64,000 bases of DNA, from contig NC_053403.1 in NCBI RefSeq assembly GCF_016859285.1, positions 248,001-312,000 on the forward strand, written 5' to 3'. Numbering within the stretch: position 1 is the stretch's first letter; every line of letters starts with the position of its first letter. The stretch comes from Xiphias gladius (lineage: Eukaryota; Chordata; Actinopteri; Istiophoriformes; Xiphiidae). The position numbers and the translations under genes are program-made. Positions 36,721-50,000 of the stretch are shown here, in pieces. The notes under the pieces are model-generated. The model had not been told where the DNA came from, made no database searches, and saw only the letters and a list, made by a program, of their open reading frames with translations.

Positions 36721-37187
36721 AGGTGAATCACGCCATAGTATGAATGTAGTAAAATAAAAAACAAATGAGACAGTAACATGTGCAGAGTGATGATTCCACA
36801 GCTGCTGAAAACAGACAGAATTGTAGTAAACTGTGTTAGTTTCAGCTGTGGATCGTCATCAGCGTGTTTTCTGGGTTGAACTCTTCCATTGGTATGAATC
36901 ACATCCATATGACAGTTCAGGTTGTTAGTAAGGGTTAAACACTGAAAACTTCTCCCTCAGCTGCTCTTAAACACAACACGCTCATCTCTGTCCACATATT
37001 TCCTGCTTCTGTCGTCTTTCACAGATCTGCCAGTTGACGTAGCAGTAAACACCAGGAGCTGACGAGCCCAATTCACTGCGGATCAGCAGGTGACCCTGAA
37101 CAGAAGAAACAGAGTTTAGGTTTGGATCGGAGCTCAGCTTTTATCTGTTGTGAGGAAGTGAAACTCTCAGACATTCGCTGTCTCTGA

Positions 37188-37490
37188 GGAGTGAAAATGT
37201 CTCAGCGAGGAGTTCACCAAGAGAAGTTGTGCTGTTCGATCTGTCTGGATCTACTGAAGGATCCGGTGACTATGTGCCCACGGGGAATAAAAAAGGGTCA
37301 GAAGAAAATCCACAGCTGTCCTCAGTGCAGAAAGATTTTCATACGTCAGCCTGTCCTGGTGAGAAAAACCATGTTAAAAGATTTAGTGGGTGAGCTGAAG
37401 ACAACTGGACTCCTGGAGATGTCACCTGTGATTTCTGCACTGGGAGGAAGCTGAAAGCCGCCAAGTCCTGTCTGCAGCGTAAAATGGTAA
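37188..37490 (+). pseudogene. finTRIM-like RING finger relic
   Basis: The reading frame starts MSQRGVHQEKLCCSICLDLL and continues DPVTMCPRG, then KKIHSCPQCRKIF and PVLVRKTMLKDLVGELKTTG. This is the N-terminal RING and linker typical of fish TRIM (finTRIM) ubiquitin ligases. The middle of the RING, which should hold the His/Cys zinc ligands between CPRG and KKI, is deleted. The frame is then lost just before the expected B-box start (CDFCTGRKLKAAKSC is readable in another frame at about 37430-37480). No B-box, coiled-coil or B30.2 follows; instead unique DNA and a SINE begin. It is a dead fragment. Confidence 0.8.
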
Positions 37491-37599
37491 ATGGACTGCA
37501 CTTGCATAGTGTTTCTTAGTCTTATCGACCGCTCAAAGCACTTTTCACTACGTGAACCCATTCATTTAACCCATATACATTCACACATTCTACCTCCTG

Positions 37600-37806
37600 A
37601 GCCATTCTGCTGTGGCTCAGGAGGTAGAGCGGGTCATCTCGGTGGTTCGATCCCCAGCTCTTCCCGTCCACATGTTGAAGTGCCCTCGGGCAAAACACTG
37701 AACCCCAAATTGCCCCTATTGCCTGTGCCACCAGTTATGCGAGTTTGTGACTGGGGGAATGTGGCCTGTAGTGTAAAGCACTTTGAGCTGCAGTCGATCA
37801 TCAGCT
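37600..37806 (+). mobile_element. tRNA-derived SINE
   Basis: The head has pol III box A-like (TGGCTCAGGAGGTAGAGCGG) and box B-like (GGTTCGATCCC) sequences. The body holds CCACATGTTGAAGTGCCCTC, GGGCAAAACACTGAACCCCA and AATTGCC. The tail holds TGTAAAGCACTTTGAG. This arrangement is the common teleost tRNA-head SINE. It is a SINE and not a functional tRNA gene. Confidence 0.9.
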
Positions 37807-37927
37807 GTTAGATTTGTGTCCACGTACGCTGCTGATACACTTTATCTCCAGTTCTTATAAAGAGTAGAAAGTATTTTTATTTCCAGGTTCAGTGTTTAAC
37901 CAGCAGGGGACAGCAGTGTAGCACACA

Positions 37928-37959
37928 ACCACACACACAGACACACACAGACACACACA

Positions 37960-37993
<34 letters not shown>
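37928..37993. repeat. (CA)n-rich microsatellite
   Basis: CACACA runs with GACACACACA interruptions. The minus-strand cysteine/valine-rich ORF across it is a repeat artefact. Confidence 0.95.
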
Positions 37994-37997
<4 letters not shown>

Positions 37998-38099
37998 CGC
38001 GGACATTAACACAAACACAGAGACATAGACACACAGACAAACAGAACACAGGAAAAAAAACAGCAGAACAGAAATTAACTTTCATTTTTCAGTCACCAG

Positions 38100-39740
38100 T
38101 GTGACTATCAGGGGCATTTACACTGATTATTGATCACTTAACTCTGATCAGTGACAGTGACTCTTCATCCAGAAAAATTCAGGTTTCAGTGAAGGTTTGT
38201 ACAAACAATCGTTCTGACCATGAAATCGTGATAAAAAAAAACAAAACTGACATTTAAAGAATAAAACATAATATCTTTTATTTCACTTTAAAGGAGACAA
38301 GTCCCTGCAGATTATTAAATCATTTTCCATTATGGACCTCGCAAATGTTTGGTGGAGAAGTAATAAAGTGTGAGGTCAGCTGAAAAATAAAAATTTCTGT
38401 GTGGGCTAATTTAAAAGTCAACAGTGGTCTGTTAGCTTCAGTCTTCTCCCTCCTTCAGTTCAGTCTGTTCTCAAGCTGATCATTGAGATTCCAGGTTCCT
38501 TGAAAGGTTTGCAGCTATATGAAAGTAAATATGATACATTTATCTCTCAGTGTAGTGCAGGGACTTGACCAGCAGGGGCTCACCACCAAACGTTTTCCAC
38601 TTCACTGCTCCTGAAACTTCGGTTTGAAAAGATGTTTTCAGTTGTGTTAATAATTGTATAAAGTCACTGAAAAGACTCTGTGGTCCTTCAGAGGATTCCA
38701 GGAATCACCGTGGTTACACCAGGCATCGCTGACAAGATTTCATCACTTTGGACGTTTTAGTGTCTGATGTGATCAATATTTATAGTCTGATTAGATTAAT
38801 CTGGAGCACTGATCTGCGGCTGAAAATATTTTCCAGGAGGAGTTTGGAGAGCAGCACTGAGACTCACAGATGGAAACTCTTACAGAGAGTTTGATATTTG
38901 TTCAGGAATCTGCTGCGAAGGAAGAAACAGACTGAAGACGTGGTCACATTTGAAAAACTCCTCATGATGTTTAAACTCATGCATACCATTTTGATTTCAC
39001 TGAAAATACTAAAAATCACGTTTCAGCAGTGAAAGGAGTCATAAAAAAGGTTTATTACTGATTATTTAACACTTGATTTAATTTTATTTTATGAACACAT
39101 ACTGTTTGGATTCTTAAAAGAAACACACATAAGCCATATAATGATCTTATCAACAAAACGCCTATTTAGACAGATAGATTGATGGATAGCGTTGACTAAT
39201 TAATAATGTAATGTTTGTAACTGTGTGTGAGATCTGCCAAAAAACAACAGATCTGCTGTAAAGAATCAGACACATGGAAACGTATGCTGCTCATGGACAC
39301 TAACAAAGTCTCAACATGCACATTTTGTAAAACATCAATTCACTAACACTAAACAGGATTATTAGTATGATTCAGTTCTCAGATCACATGATAAATAACT
39401 CAGCTATTTTTTATAGTCAGTTTTTCCTCGTACAACTGTTTATACTGTTATTATATGAATCGTTCCCACTGGGACTGGTGTGCTGTCTTTAATATGAGCG
39501 TCCTCTGCTGGGCCCCTACAGACTTGAGTGGTGAACCCTAAACTCTATTACCACCCTGCTGTATATCTGTGGTAGGTTCATATGTAATAAGATCCATTGA
39601 AACACTTCACTAAGACTGTTTTTGTTGGTAAAAATGTGGACTTCCATCTACCACAGCAAATGTTTTGTGATGATATTGGTTGTGAGTAATTTGTAGAGCA
39701 TATCACATTATTGTCGAATTTCTAGCTTAACTGTAGCTTC
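38100..39740. other. Intergenic DNA, nothing recognised
   Basis: AT-rich sequence between the SINE/microsatellite and the TTAA element. No exon, repeat family or promoter-like feature could be supported. Confidence 0.5.
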
Positions 39741-39741
39741 A

Positions 39742-40446
39742 TTAAAGTTCCCCTCCAGACACGTTTTTCAAAGTGTGTAAAAATACTTTGCTAAGATTAA
39801 TATTTTGTTTAACATGGTTTTCCCACATAAAAAGTAAAAAAAAAAAAAAATATCTGAAAAAGGGGTTGGAAGTAAATCTACTTTTACTTCCTCATTAATA
39901 AATCCCGGATCTATGAATATTCAAATATGCAAATATCACAAGTCTCATGCCCCACCCACTACCGCTGCTTGCACTAGGTTGACCAGTGACAGAGAAGTCC
40001 GCGTCAAGATGGCTACTACCACATCAGCCTCAATCAGACCCAGACTCTGATGAGGAATCTGGTGTGCACCAAATTTGGCGACTAGCAGAGGTATCAGAAT
40101 GGTAAGTACAGTTAGCATCTTTTATTTGTTTATGTACTTCTTGTTATCTTATTAGCTTGTAACTGACAGTGGTTCATACAGCGTTAGTGGTTGTGCTAAT
40201 GCAAATGCAAATGCTCTATACTGATAAGCCTGGTCCCCTTAGGAGTGTGAAATATAAAACCCAGGTTGTCGGAGTCCGTGTTTCTCAGACTGTCATTGTT
40301 TCACTGCAGTTCCAAGGTAGAAATACTCAGCCATGGCGCTGACTGTTTGTTTTGCTCATGATATGTCTTGTATCATTTAAAAAAAAAAAAAACATATGGA
40401 CGTTAACAGGGTTAAAAACTTGATTTTCATTGGAGGGGGTCTTTAA
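39742..40446. mobile_element. TTAA-flanked MITE, piggyBac-like
   Basis: The left end TTAAAGTTCCCCTCCAGACA (39742-39761) is matched by an inverted right end whose complement reads TTAAAGACCCCCTCCAATGA (40446-40427). TTAA at both ends is the hallmark target duplication of piggyBac elements. The 705-bp interior has AAGATGGCTACTACC followed by a short frame, perhaps the remains of a transposase start, and poly-A runs. No transposase domain is visible. Confidence 0.7.
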
Positions 40447-41088
40447 AAATCTCAGTGGTGTAACTCAATAACCAGCAGTTATTTAAATTATTTCTTTCCT
40501 TGTTTTTATTTTTTTCTGGAGCTTGTTCCCGTGAACTTGACTGTCGGAGTTCTGATTTCATTCTGCTGTTATCAGAATAAATGTCTGGTTGGAGCCAAAA
40601 AGTGATGGTCTGTACCTCATTGATTACACAACACAAGAGAGAGAGTACACAAAAGCTATGTCTACAATTAACAAGTAAAATCAGTACAGACTTTTATGAT
40701 AGTTCAGCCAAAGAAAAGGCTTTTGCAAAAGGAACTAAAGGGGACCCAGGATTGAACTCTGGGGAACACCGCATCAGAATGGATCTGAGACTGAACAGGG
40801 AAACCAGGTTTAATCTGAGCTACAGAGGCCATCTTTACAACATCATATGAGATCTGAGACCTTCCACTAAATGTTTGTTTAGCTGTCTATTCTTCAGCAT
40901 GGCCACCTGTAACAACAAAGCAATGACTTTCAAAATTAAAATGTCCACTGTGGTGTTGTGATAAAAGCAGCAACACTGGAACACAGTGTGACAAATACCA
41001 AAATTATACAGATAAAAACACTGTTTACTGAGTGATTCTGCTAAAATGCTAATAGGCTAACATGCTAACATATTCAGACAATTTAGCT

Positions 41089-44000
41089 CTACAGCCCCAT
41101 CTGATTGATCTTATTATTGATCCATTTGACTTTGACCTTGGAGAAGAGCGGAGGGCTGTGACTGGTGGAGACATCAAGGAGGCGGTTCTCCTCCACGCTC
41201 CGCCTGATGGAGCGAACGTCTGCAGCTGATAGGCCAGTTTTCAGAGATAGCAGCGCTGACACGTGAGCGTTGCTGAGGAGAGACGACACAGAGGAGTGAT
41301 CAAAAAAGAGTGACAGATTAAATATCTGATTTGTTTTTCTCATAGTGTCCTTTTTGTACCTGAAAATGGTCTGAACGGCTTTAACGCCATCAAGACTGCA
41401 TGTAATACTTATCAGCACGGCCTTTTTTAAAAACAGTAAGACTGCTAGAGACGTGCAATCCTGTGGTCCTGCTGGACAGAGCTAAGGGTCAGGTTATACT
41501 TCAACAGTATTCATTGCGTTGACCTCAGTTATTCACATGAAAAATGACAGAGTGAAGAAAGAGCGGGGAGGGCGTCTCTGAAGCTTGTGGACCATCAGAC
41601 AGTTCTGAAGAACTGGCTGGATTATGTTCAGAGGCAACATTTGTTTGAATCAATGACTGGAAGGAGTGTGGCGTGGATGTTGGGCTTACAAAGTTTCAGA
41701 CTTTGACAGCAGAGACCAGGTTCACATCCAGAGTCCCGTCTTTGGTTAAGGTTCAGGAAAGATGGTGGTTTTGGTTCAATGTAAATAAACAGGTTGTGTC
41801 TGAAGTCACTGTGAACCTTTTCTGTGTTAGACCAGGCCAGGCTCTTCCCGAACCCGAACCAACTGTTGTGAGAGTCTGAACAGAATCAAACCAAACAAAC
41901 AGTTTAATATTGCTGTAGTCACTAGCAGCCGATACTGTATTAAATGATCAGATATTTTGGTTAAAAACAAATGAAAAATGTTGTCAGTGAACTTTCTCCA
42001 TTTCGTTTAAAGTTACTACCAAATTGTGTTGGCCTTTCCTGGAAATATCCTTGTAATTAACAACTAAGTTCCAGATAATTTTTAGAAAACTATGAGGAAA
42101 ATTTCCAGGAAATAAGGTGCTCAAAATGTAATCCAGTCTGCATTATGTTTCCTTCAAAATGTATTTGAAATTAAGAAAGAAAGAAATGTATTGATTCAAT
42201 TTTATAATCATGTTGGAGGCTGCAGTTTGTGGTGCTGTTGAATTGTATTGTGTTACACACACAATTGTTTCTACCATTTCATTTTTTAAATAACAGAAAC
42301 ACCTCTCTGTTTAATGTATAATGATCATACAGCCGGATCAACACCTCTGAAACAATTTCAATAAAAGGACTGCTGGACTGCTTAGGTTGAGCTGTTGGTT
42401 CCTAATAAACTGATGAGTGTACATCTACCAGCACACGTGATTAATTAATAAATGATCAGTATTGTTTTGGTAGTAGTCGCTGTGTAGGCAGTTACAGGCC
42501 GCTTACAGATTGTACAAAAATAAATAGTACGTTACATTTCTAATCACAAATAAAGAACCCGCCAGGATATTTTAAAATCGTTAAAATATTTAAACTCGAA
42601 CAGAAATCACAGATCTGATCCTGCTGAAGCTAAATTCTCCTGGACCAGCGGACATCCTCACAGTCTAACCAGGGTTTTTAAAAACAGGTGAACACACTTT
42701 TTGTTAAAGGAAACAGAAAGAAGAGAGATGGGTGAGGTCAGACAGTGACTTGATGCTGCAGGCTTTCTATTAACACGACTCCTCTCAGTATTTTTTTATT
42801 CACTTCACACACCTGAGACACCTGAGCCCCACCCAGCCACACCTGCCTTCTCCAATGGCAACCAGATTTTTCTCACACAGCAGATCCAGGTCACAGGTTC
42901 AGTGTTTATGTATGAGAACATGTACTGACAGAACCCACAAGACTACAACAGTACATAAAACCAAGGACGCAACAATGGAAAGTTCACCTGCCAGCAGGAC
43001 GGGTGTGCCCGGGTACACCTGGTTTTTAGCTTTCAAGTACACTCCTCCGCCTCCTGACATTTTCTTCTTGTAATCAGGTTGAGAAGGCAGAATGGTGTGT
43101 GAAATAAAGGCATGTGCAGGAATGTCTGTCAAATTTCCATGACCTTAGAGGGATTGGTGCCTGACAGTCCTCACTCAGGGTGACTTGGTCACACAGACCA
43201 TTCACACCTATGTTGAGTAATACACTAACACAATAATGCCTCTCCTCTGTGTAAATGGAGCTAAAAGGTAAAATGTTAATGTTTGATTTCAAACAGCTGT
43301 GCTGAATTCAGATATTAATAACTGACATGAGAACGGAGTTTATTTAAACACGTTAAATCCCCAACAGTGTGAAATGTGAGCTGGAGACTGAATCTGTGTC
43401 TGACTGGTGAGTTATGTAAAGTTTCACAAAGGGATTTACATGTAAATGTACATGTATATGGAGACAGTTCAGGTGGGGACTGATTTTAATGTTTCACTTT
43501 TTTAAAAACCAACATCCTCCGCGGTGTTTTAATGTTAAAACTACTGAAACTTCCCGCTAGTATCTCAAAATATTAAAGCGGAAAGAAGTGAAGAAGGTGT
43601 ACACCAATTTCAAACTTTTGTAGCTGCAGAGAATATAATTTTTCATAAAGTGCATTACAGAGAAGAACATGACAAAAAAGTCTGCGGACTTGTGATGTTT
43701 AGGTTACGGTGTGGCAAACTTTAATTTCACTCAATCTTTAGTAGATAACACTGTCAATATGTGATGATGAACTTGCAGTAAATTATATTATAGGTCAACT
43801 TTATATGACACATTTAATTAGTTTTGTTTTTTGCCTTAAATTGAAGGTGGGAGTCGCTGTTAGCTGGTACAAAATGACACATTCCTCACTAAAGGTTCCT
43901 CTTGCTGCACAAAAATGCCGCCTTTAGTTGCCCTCAGTGTAATAAATAAAGAAGAACGTGTCTATTTTTGTACTGGGTTTTGTTTACAGGCTACATACAG

Positions 44001-47000
44001 CCCGCCCTAGCTTGTAGATGGGGGTTGTTGGGGCTGTATGTGCAGCCCGAGAGGAAGACCTGCAGACACTACTTAGGGTGGGAAAACAGAACCATGCTTC
44101 ATCTGCAAGTTTTTCAGCTTAAAACATCACGTAGTTTTTATTTTTATTCACAGTTGATATTCCCTTGAAAAGATGCCAGAATAGAAATTAAGTCAACGAT
44201 AAAACAGTAAAGCGCAATACAACTTTATTTATCAGACATCTCTCTCAACTAAATTATTTTAAGGGTCAATGAATTAAAATTACAAAGATTTTGTTTTTTA
44301 AACTTTTCCCATTATTATAGAAGGCACATTCACCAATTTGATGATAATTTTTTATTTTTATCTTATTATTTTTGAACCACCTCTCCCTCCTCTTCTTTGC
44401 TTATGTCTCTGTTTAATTTCCTTTAAAAAGCTTTGTGATCTTTTAATCTTCTTTTTTTTATTTAATATTATATTACTTAATATAATAATTATTGTTATGC
44501 TGTTTTTCTGTCTTTTTTATGTTTTTAATGCAAAACTTAAAGCACTCTGAATTGCCTCCGTGTATGAAATGTGCTATTCAAAAACACTTGCCTTGTCAAC
44601 ATTGACTGATTTTAAGATATAGCGTATTTTAACTCATATATATGTAATATTTGAAATTTCTGAACATGCATAGGAAGAGGAAGTAGATTTAAATGTATAT
44701 GAATGTTTTTTTCTTAATAGTGTAGAACCAAAGCATCACCAAAAAGATGCTTGTGTTTCTACATGTTAACTGTGAATGTGTGGGACCTGATACAGAGACA
44801 GGACTGTCGTCTTCTCCACATGACATCCGCCTTGGTCATGTGACTATTTTATACCTTTTTTATATAATAATTCTTGAGGGGAAACTCTCCTACACACTTC
44901 AGAGGAAAATTACAGTGCCCTCCCCCTTTTCTTACCCCCCCCATAATAAACTTCATACAGCCATGAAACACATTAAAACTCTATGAGGAATGACCAGAGA
45001 CAAAAACGTCTCGTTTCACTGTGCTGTTGTCTGTTCAGGATTCATTGTTGTCGGTCCCAGTTTCCAACGGATTTGTGGGAAAAAGGAAACAAAGTTGTCT
45101 CAAGAAAAAGCGAATCAGTGTTTCCTTCAGCTGCTGTGATGTGAATATTAAACGGATGACATCAACAGCAGACGTCCAATGAGAAGGCTCTGTTGCTGGG
45201 CTGGCGTGATGAATGAACAATGATTCGTCAGCCGTTTCACATTTTCAGCCCGGAGCTGTTTCCTCCACAGCTCTGATCTCGGTGTTCAGTCTGAGTCAGG
45301 TCAATGGCTCAGCCTCAGCTGTACATGTTGATGTTATCAAGTAGCTCAAAACATCCAAGAAATAATTACAACAGGGAAACTTGATTATTCTGGAAGCTTC
45401 AATATATCTGACTCGGCAATTCATAGCACAGAAGTGCCAGAAAACCAAACAAGCACGGACGCCTCACGTCTGCCAAACACTGAAAACGTTAGATGGGTGA
45501 AAATTTAGTCTGTTTCTGTCAAGGTGTCGCAGCCTGGATGTAAACTCCCTGTTTATCTTTGTGAACACAAGCTGCAGTGAAGGAACGGGCCGGGACACAT
45601 CATCATCACCCCATCCAGGAAGGCGTGAGGAAACCTGGACTCAAACTGGATTTAGATGGACCAGGATCAACAACATGAGGAGAGGAGGGGTGGGGGGGGC
45701 AACTACGAGGGCTGAGCAGGAACACGTTTGGACAATACAACCTGTTAGTTCAGATTCATCTTTAAAAAGGCGGGATCCTGTCACGTCTGCGTACCTGAGG
45801 TCAGGGAATGTCCTGGCCAGACTGACCATCTCCAGCTGAACACTTCCTGGATCCTGCAGACGGAGAACCTCAGCGACGCCGCACAGAGCCTCTCCGAGCC
45901 ACAAGGACTCGCTGCAGCCCTGAGGAAAGAAAATACTGTAATACCAGCACCAGAGGAACAAGTACTCACATCCCTTACTTCAGTTAAAGTACAAACATAC
46001 TCCCTTACAAGTACAAGTCCTGAATTAAAAATGTTACATAAGTAAAATCAGCAAAAGTGCAATTTAAGTATAAAAAGTCATTCATTATGGTATTATTCTG
46101 TTTTTATAACTAACAAATACATGTGTTGTGGAGCTAGTTTTAGATACTTGACATATGACTGGGTAGAGATTACTAATAAAAAACACATACACACACTCAT
46201 ACACACATAAACTGTATCATGTGTTTATTTTGTTTTTGTAAAATCTGAATCTGAATAGTAAAAATAAGTGTAACTCTCAGATAAAAGTAGTGCAGTAATA
46301 AGTACCTGAAATCTGTGCTGAAGCACAGTAATCGAGTAACTGTACTTAGTTACATTCCACCCCTGACCAACCCTGATGATGAGCGTGCATGTGTCTCACC
46401 CCCTCTTTGAAGAAGTCGTTGATCTTTTGAGCGTCCTCTTTCATCCGCTGAGCTCCGCCAACCTGCTGCTCTCTGCTCTTCATCCTGGTCTTCATCATCC
46501 TCTTCACATACTGAAGTACCACGTCCTCATGTAGGACACACAGCAGGGACTATGGGGACAAAGAGGCACGTGGTCAGGGAGAGACTGGTGGGAAACAGAC
46601 AGGTAAGAAGGCAAAGAAAACGAAGACGCCGTCTCACCTGTGTGCAGGCTGGTTTCAGATCAGTCAGGTCCATCAGCTGTTGGCTCAGAGAGTCCAGCAG
46701 AGAGTCGACGACAGGAAGTGACCCGTCCAACCAGCCAGACGTCCACAGGTGACTGTAAAGCACCTGAACACACACACACACACACACACAGGTGACTGTA
46801 ACACACCTGAACACCTGAAACCAAATCGTCTGGGGAGGGTTTCATCTATATTCATATTTGAGTGTCACCAGTGTGTGAGCAGTGAGATTACTGCAGTAAC
46901 ATCAGTACCTTCAGGTGGCGGTGAATGGGACAGGTGAAATACTTGCACCCACAATCCCTCAGGGCAGACAGAGTGTCCAGACAGCAACGTCTTTGCTTCT

Positions 47001-50000
47001 CAGACAGGCTTCCTGTTGAAGAAGTGACATAATCCCTGTGGAGAGTGACAGACAGCCAATCAGCTGCAGAGAAACCAGGTCAGCCCTCACCTGAAGCAGG
47101 TCAACAGCAGTTCAGAGGTTTACCCTTCAAGTGAACAACAACACTTTAAATTAACCGTGTTTACTCAATTAATTAAAGACCAAAACACTCATCTGTAACT
47201 GCAGGTAATGAGATGAGTTTGATATCAGCAGGCGATCTCACCTGAACTGCTCCTCACAGACCAGGTGAGCTTTGATCACTGAGCCCACGTTACTGTGGCT
47301 CCCCTTCACAAACTCCTCCACACTCTTCTTATAGCTGTAACACATGTCAGTTCATGTATTTACACACATCGACAGCCTGGTGGATCTTGCTGTGTGTGGT
47401 GGACACGGTTTACCTGCTGAGGAAGCTCTCCAGGTGAGTTGTGATCCTCTGAGTCTTGTTCTGGTCTCTGATCACATGGCTGAACTCAACCAGGGAGCTG
47501 TCTATCACCTGGAAACACAAACGCTGTGATATATCCATCAGCCTGAACAGAAAGACTGTAGTTCAAGTAAAACCCAGGTAAATTTGTCAAACACCTGTTT
47601 AAATCACTGCCTGGATTACAGGTGTTTCATACAGAACTTCTACACACACAGTTTTTTTTTCCCCCAACCTTACCTGACTCTGTCTGACCTGTATCTCACC
47701 TGCACTGACTCTGTCTCAAATGTATCTCAATTGCACTGACTCTGTCTCACCTGTATCTCACCCACACTGACTCTGTCTCACCTGTATCTCACCTGCGCTG
47801 ACTCTGTCTCACCTGTATCTCTCCCACACTGACACTGTCTCACCTGTATCTCTCCCGCACTGACTCTGTCTCACCTGTATCTCAATTGCACTGACTCTGT
47901 CTAACCTGTATCTCTCCCACACTGACTCTGTCTCACCTGTATCTCACCTGCGCTGACTCTGTCTAACCTGTATCTCTCCCACACTGACTCTGTCTCACCT
48001 GTATCTCTCCCGCACTGACTCTGTCTCAAATGTATCTCAATTGCACTGACTCTGTCTCACCTGTATCTCACCTGCGCTGACTCTGTCTCACCTGTATCTC
48101 AATTGCACTGACTCTGTCTCACCTGTATCTCTCCTGCACTGACTGTGTCTCACCTGTATCTCTCCCGCACTGACTCTGTCTCACCTGTATCTCAATTGCA
48201 CTGACTCTGTCTCAAATGTATCTCACCTGCGCTGACTGTGTCCCACCTGTATCTCACCTGCGCTGACTCTTTCTCACCTGTATCTCTCTCGCTGACTCTG
48301 TCTCAAATGTATCTCAATTGCACTGACTCTGTCTCACCTGTATTTCACCTGCGCTGACTCTGTCTCACCTGTATCTCACCTGCGCTGACTCTGTCTCACC
48401 TGTATCTCAATTGCACTGACTCTGTCTCACCTGTATTTCACCTGCACTGACTCTGTCTCACCTGTATCTCTCCCACACTGACTCTGTCTCACCTGTATCT
48501 CAATTGCACTGACTCTGTCTCAAATGTATCTCACCTGCGCTGACTGTGTCCCACCTGTATCTCACCTGCGCTGACTCTTTCTCACCTGTATCTCACCTGC
48601 GCTGACTCTGTCTCAAATGTATCTCAATTGCACTGACTCTGTCTCACCTGTATTTCACCTGCGCTGACTCTGTCTCACCTGTATCTCACCTGCGCTGACT
48701 CTGTCTCACCTGTATCTCACCTGCACTGACTCTGTCTCACCTGTATCTCACCTGCACTGACTCTGTCTCACCTGTATCTCACCTGCACTGACTCTGTCTC
48801 ACCTGTATCTCACCCGCACTGACTCTGTCTCACCTGTATCTCTCCTGCACTGACTCTGTCTCAACTCTGTCTCACCTGTATCTCTCCCACACTGACTCTG
48901 TCTCACCTGTATCTCACCTGCGCTGACTCTGTCTCACCTGTATCTCAATTGCACTGACTCTGTCTCACCTGTATCTCACCTGCGCTGACTCTGTCTCACC
49001 TGTATCTCAATTGCACTGACTCTGTCTCACCTGTATCTCTCCTGCACTGACTGTGTCTCACCTGTATCTCACCTGCGCTGACTCTGTCTCAAATGTATCT
49101 CAATTGCACTGACTCTGTCTCACCTGTATTTCACCTGCGCTGACTCTTTCTCACCTGTATCTCTCCTGCACTGACTGTGTCTCACCTGTATCTCACCTGC
49201 ACTGACTCTGTCTCACCTGTATCTCACCTGCACTGACTCTGTCTCACCTGTATCTTTCCTGCACTGACTCTGTCTCACCTGTTACTCACCCGCACTGACT
49301 CTGTCTCACCTGTATCTCTCCCACACTGACTCTGTCTCACCTGTATCTCACCTGCGCTGACTCTGTCTCACCTGTATCTCAATTGCACTGACTCTGTCTC
49401 ACCTGTATCTCAATTGCACTGACTCTGTCTCACCTGTATCTCTCCCGCACTGACTGTGTCTCACCTGTGTTTCACCTGCGCTGACTCTGTCTCACCTGTA
49501 TGACATCTACAGCCAGTGGGCTGAAGTAATAACTGTCGATGAGTTCAGGTTTCTTGCCGCTGAGCCAGCTCTCCTCTTCTTTCTTTAACGCTGTGCTAAG
49601 CCACAATGTCACTTTGTCCTGAAGGAAAGAAAATGCATACGACACGTAAACGTTGACACACGAGACAGGACTAATATTTCCATGTGATGTAATGATGCGG
49701 TTATGAAAAAGACACTGTGGTGTCCTGAGTTTGAATATATCGCTCTGGTAGGTATCAGCCTGATAGTTTCCGTTTCAAGGCTCTTTGAGGGTCCTGATAA
49801 AGAATATATAGGGTATGTGTTACCCTCTCATAGGATCTATAAGTACTTTGGCTTCTCAAACTATTTAAAGAAAACACCATAACATTAGATTTAGATCAGT
49901 GCTCTGCTGGTTTTTACCTCTTTGTGGGTCAGGTACTGCTCTTCCATCCGTTTCAGATCATCCTGCAGCAGCAGAGAACCCAGGCAGACCGTCTTTATCT

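Noticed and set aside
37600..37672. Possible tRNA gene (box A and box B)
   Set aside because: The sequence continues into a SINE body and tail, and no acceptor stem closes.
47670..49495. Regular 31-bp repeats, at first sight like a CRISPR array
   Set aside because: Units are contiguous with no unique spacers, and the locus is an intron of a vertebrate gene.
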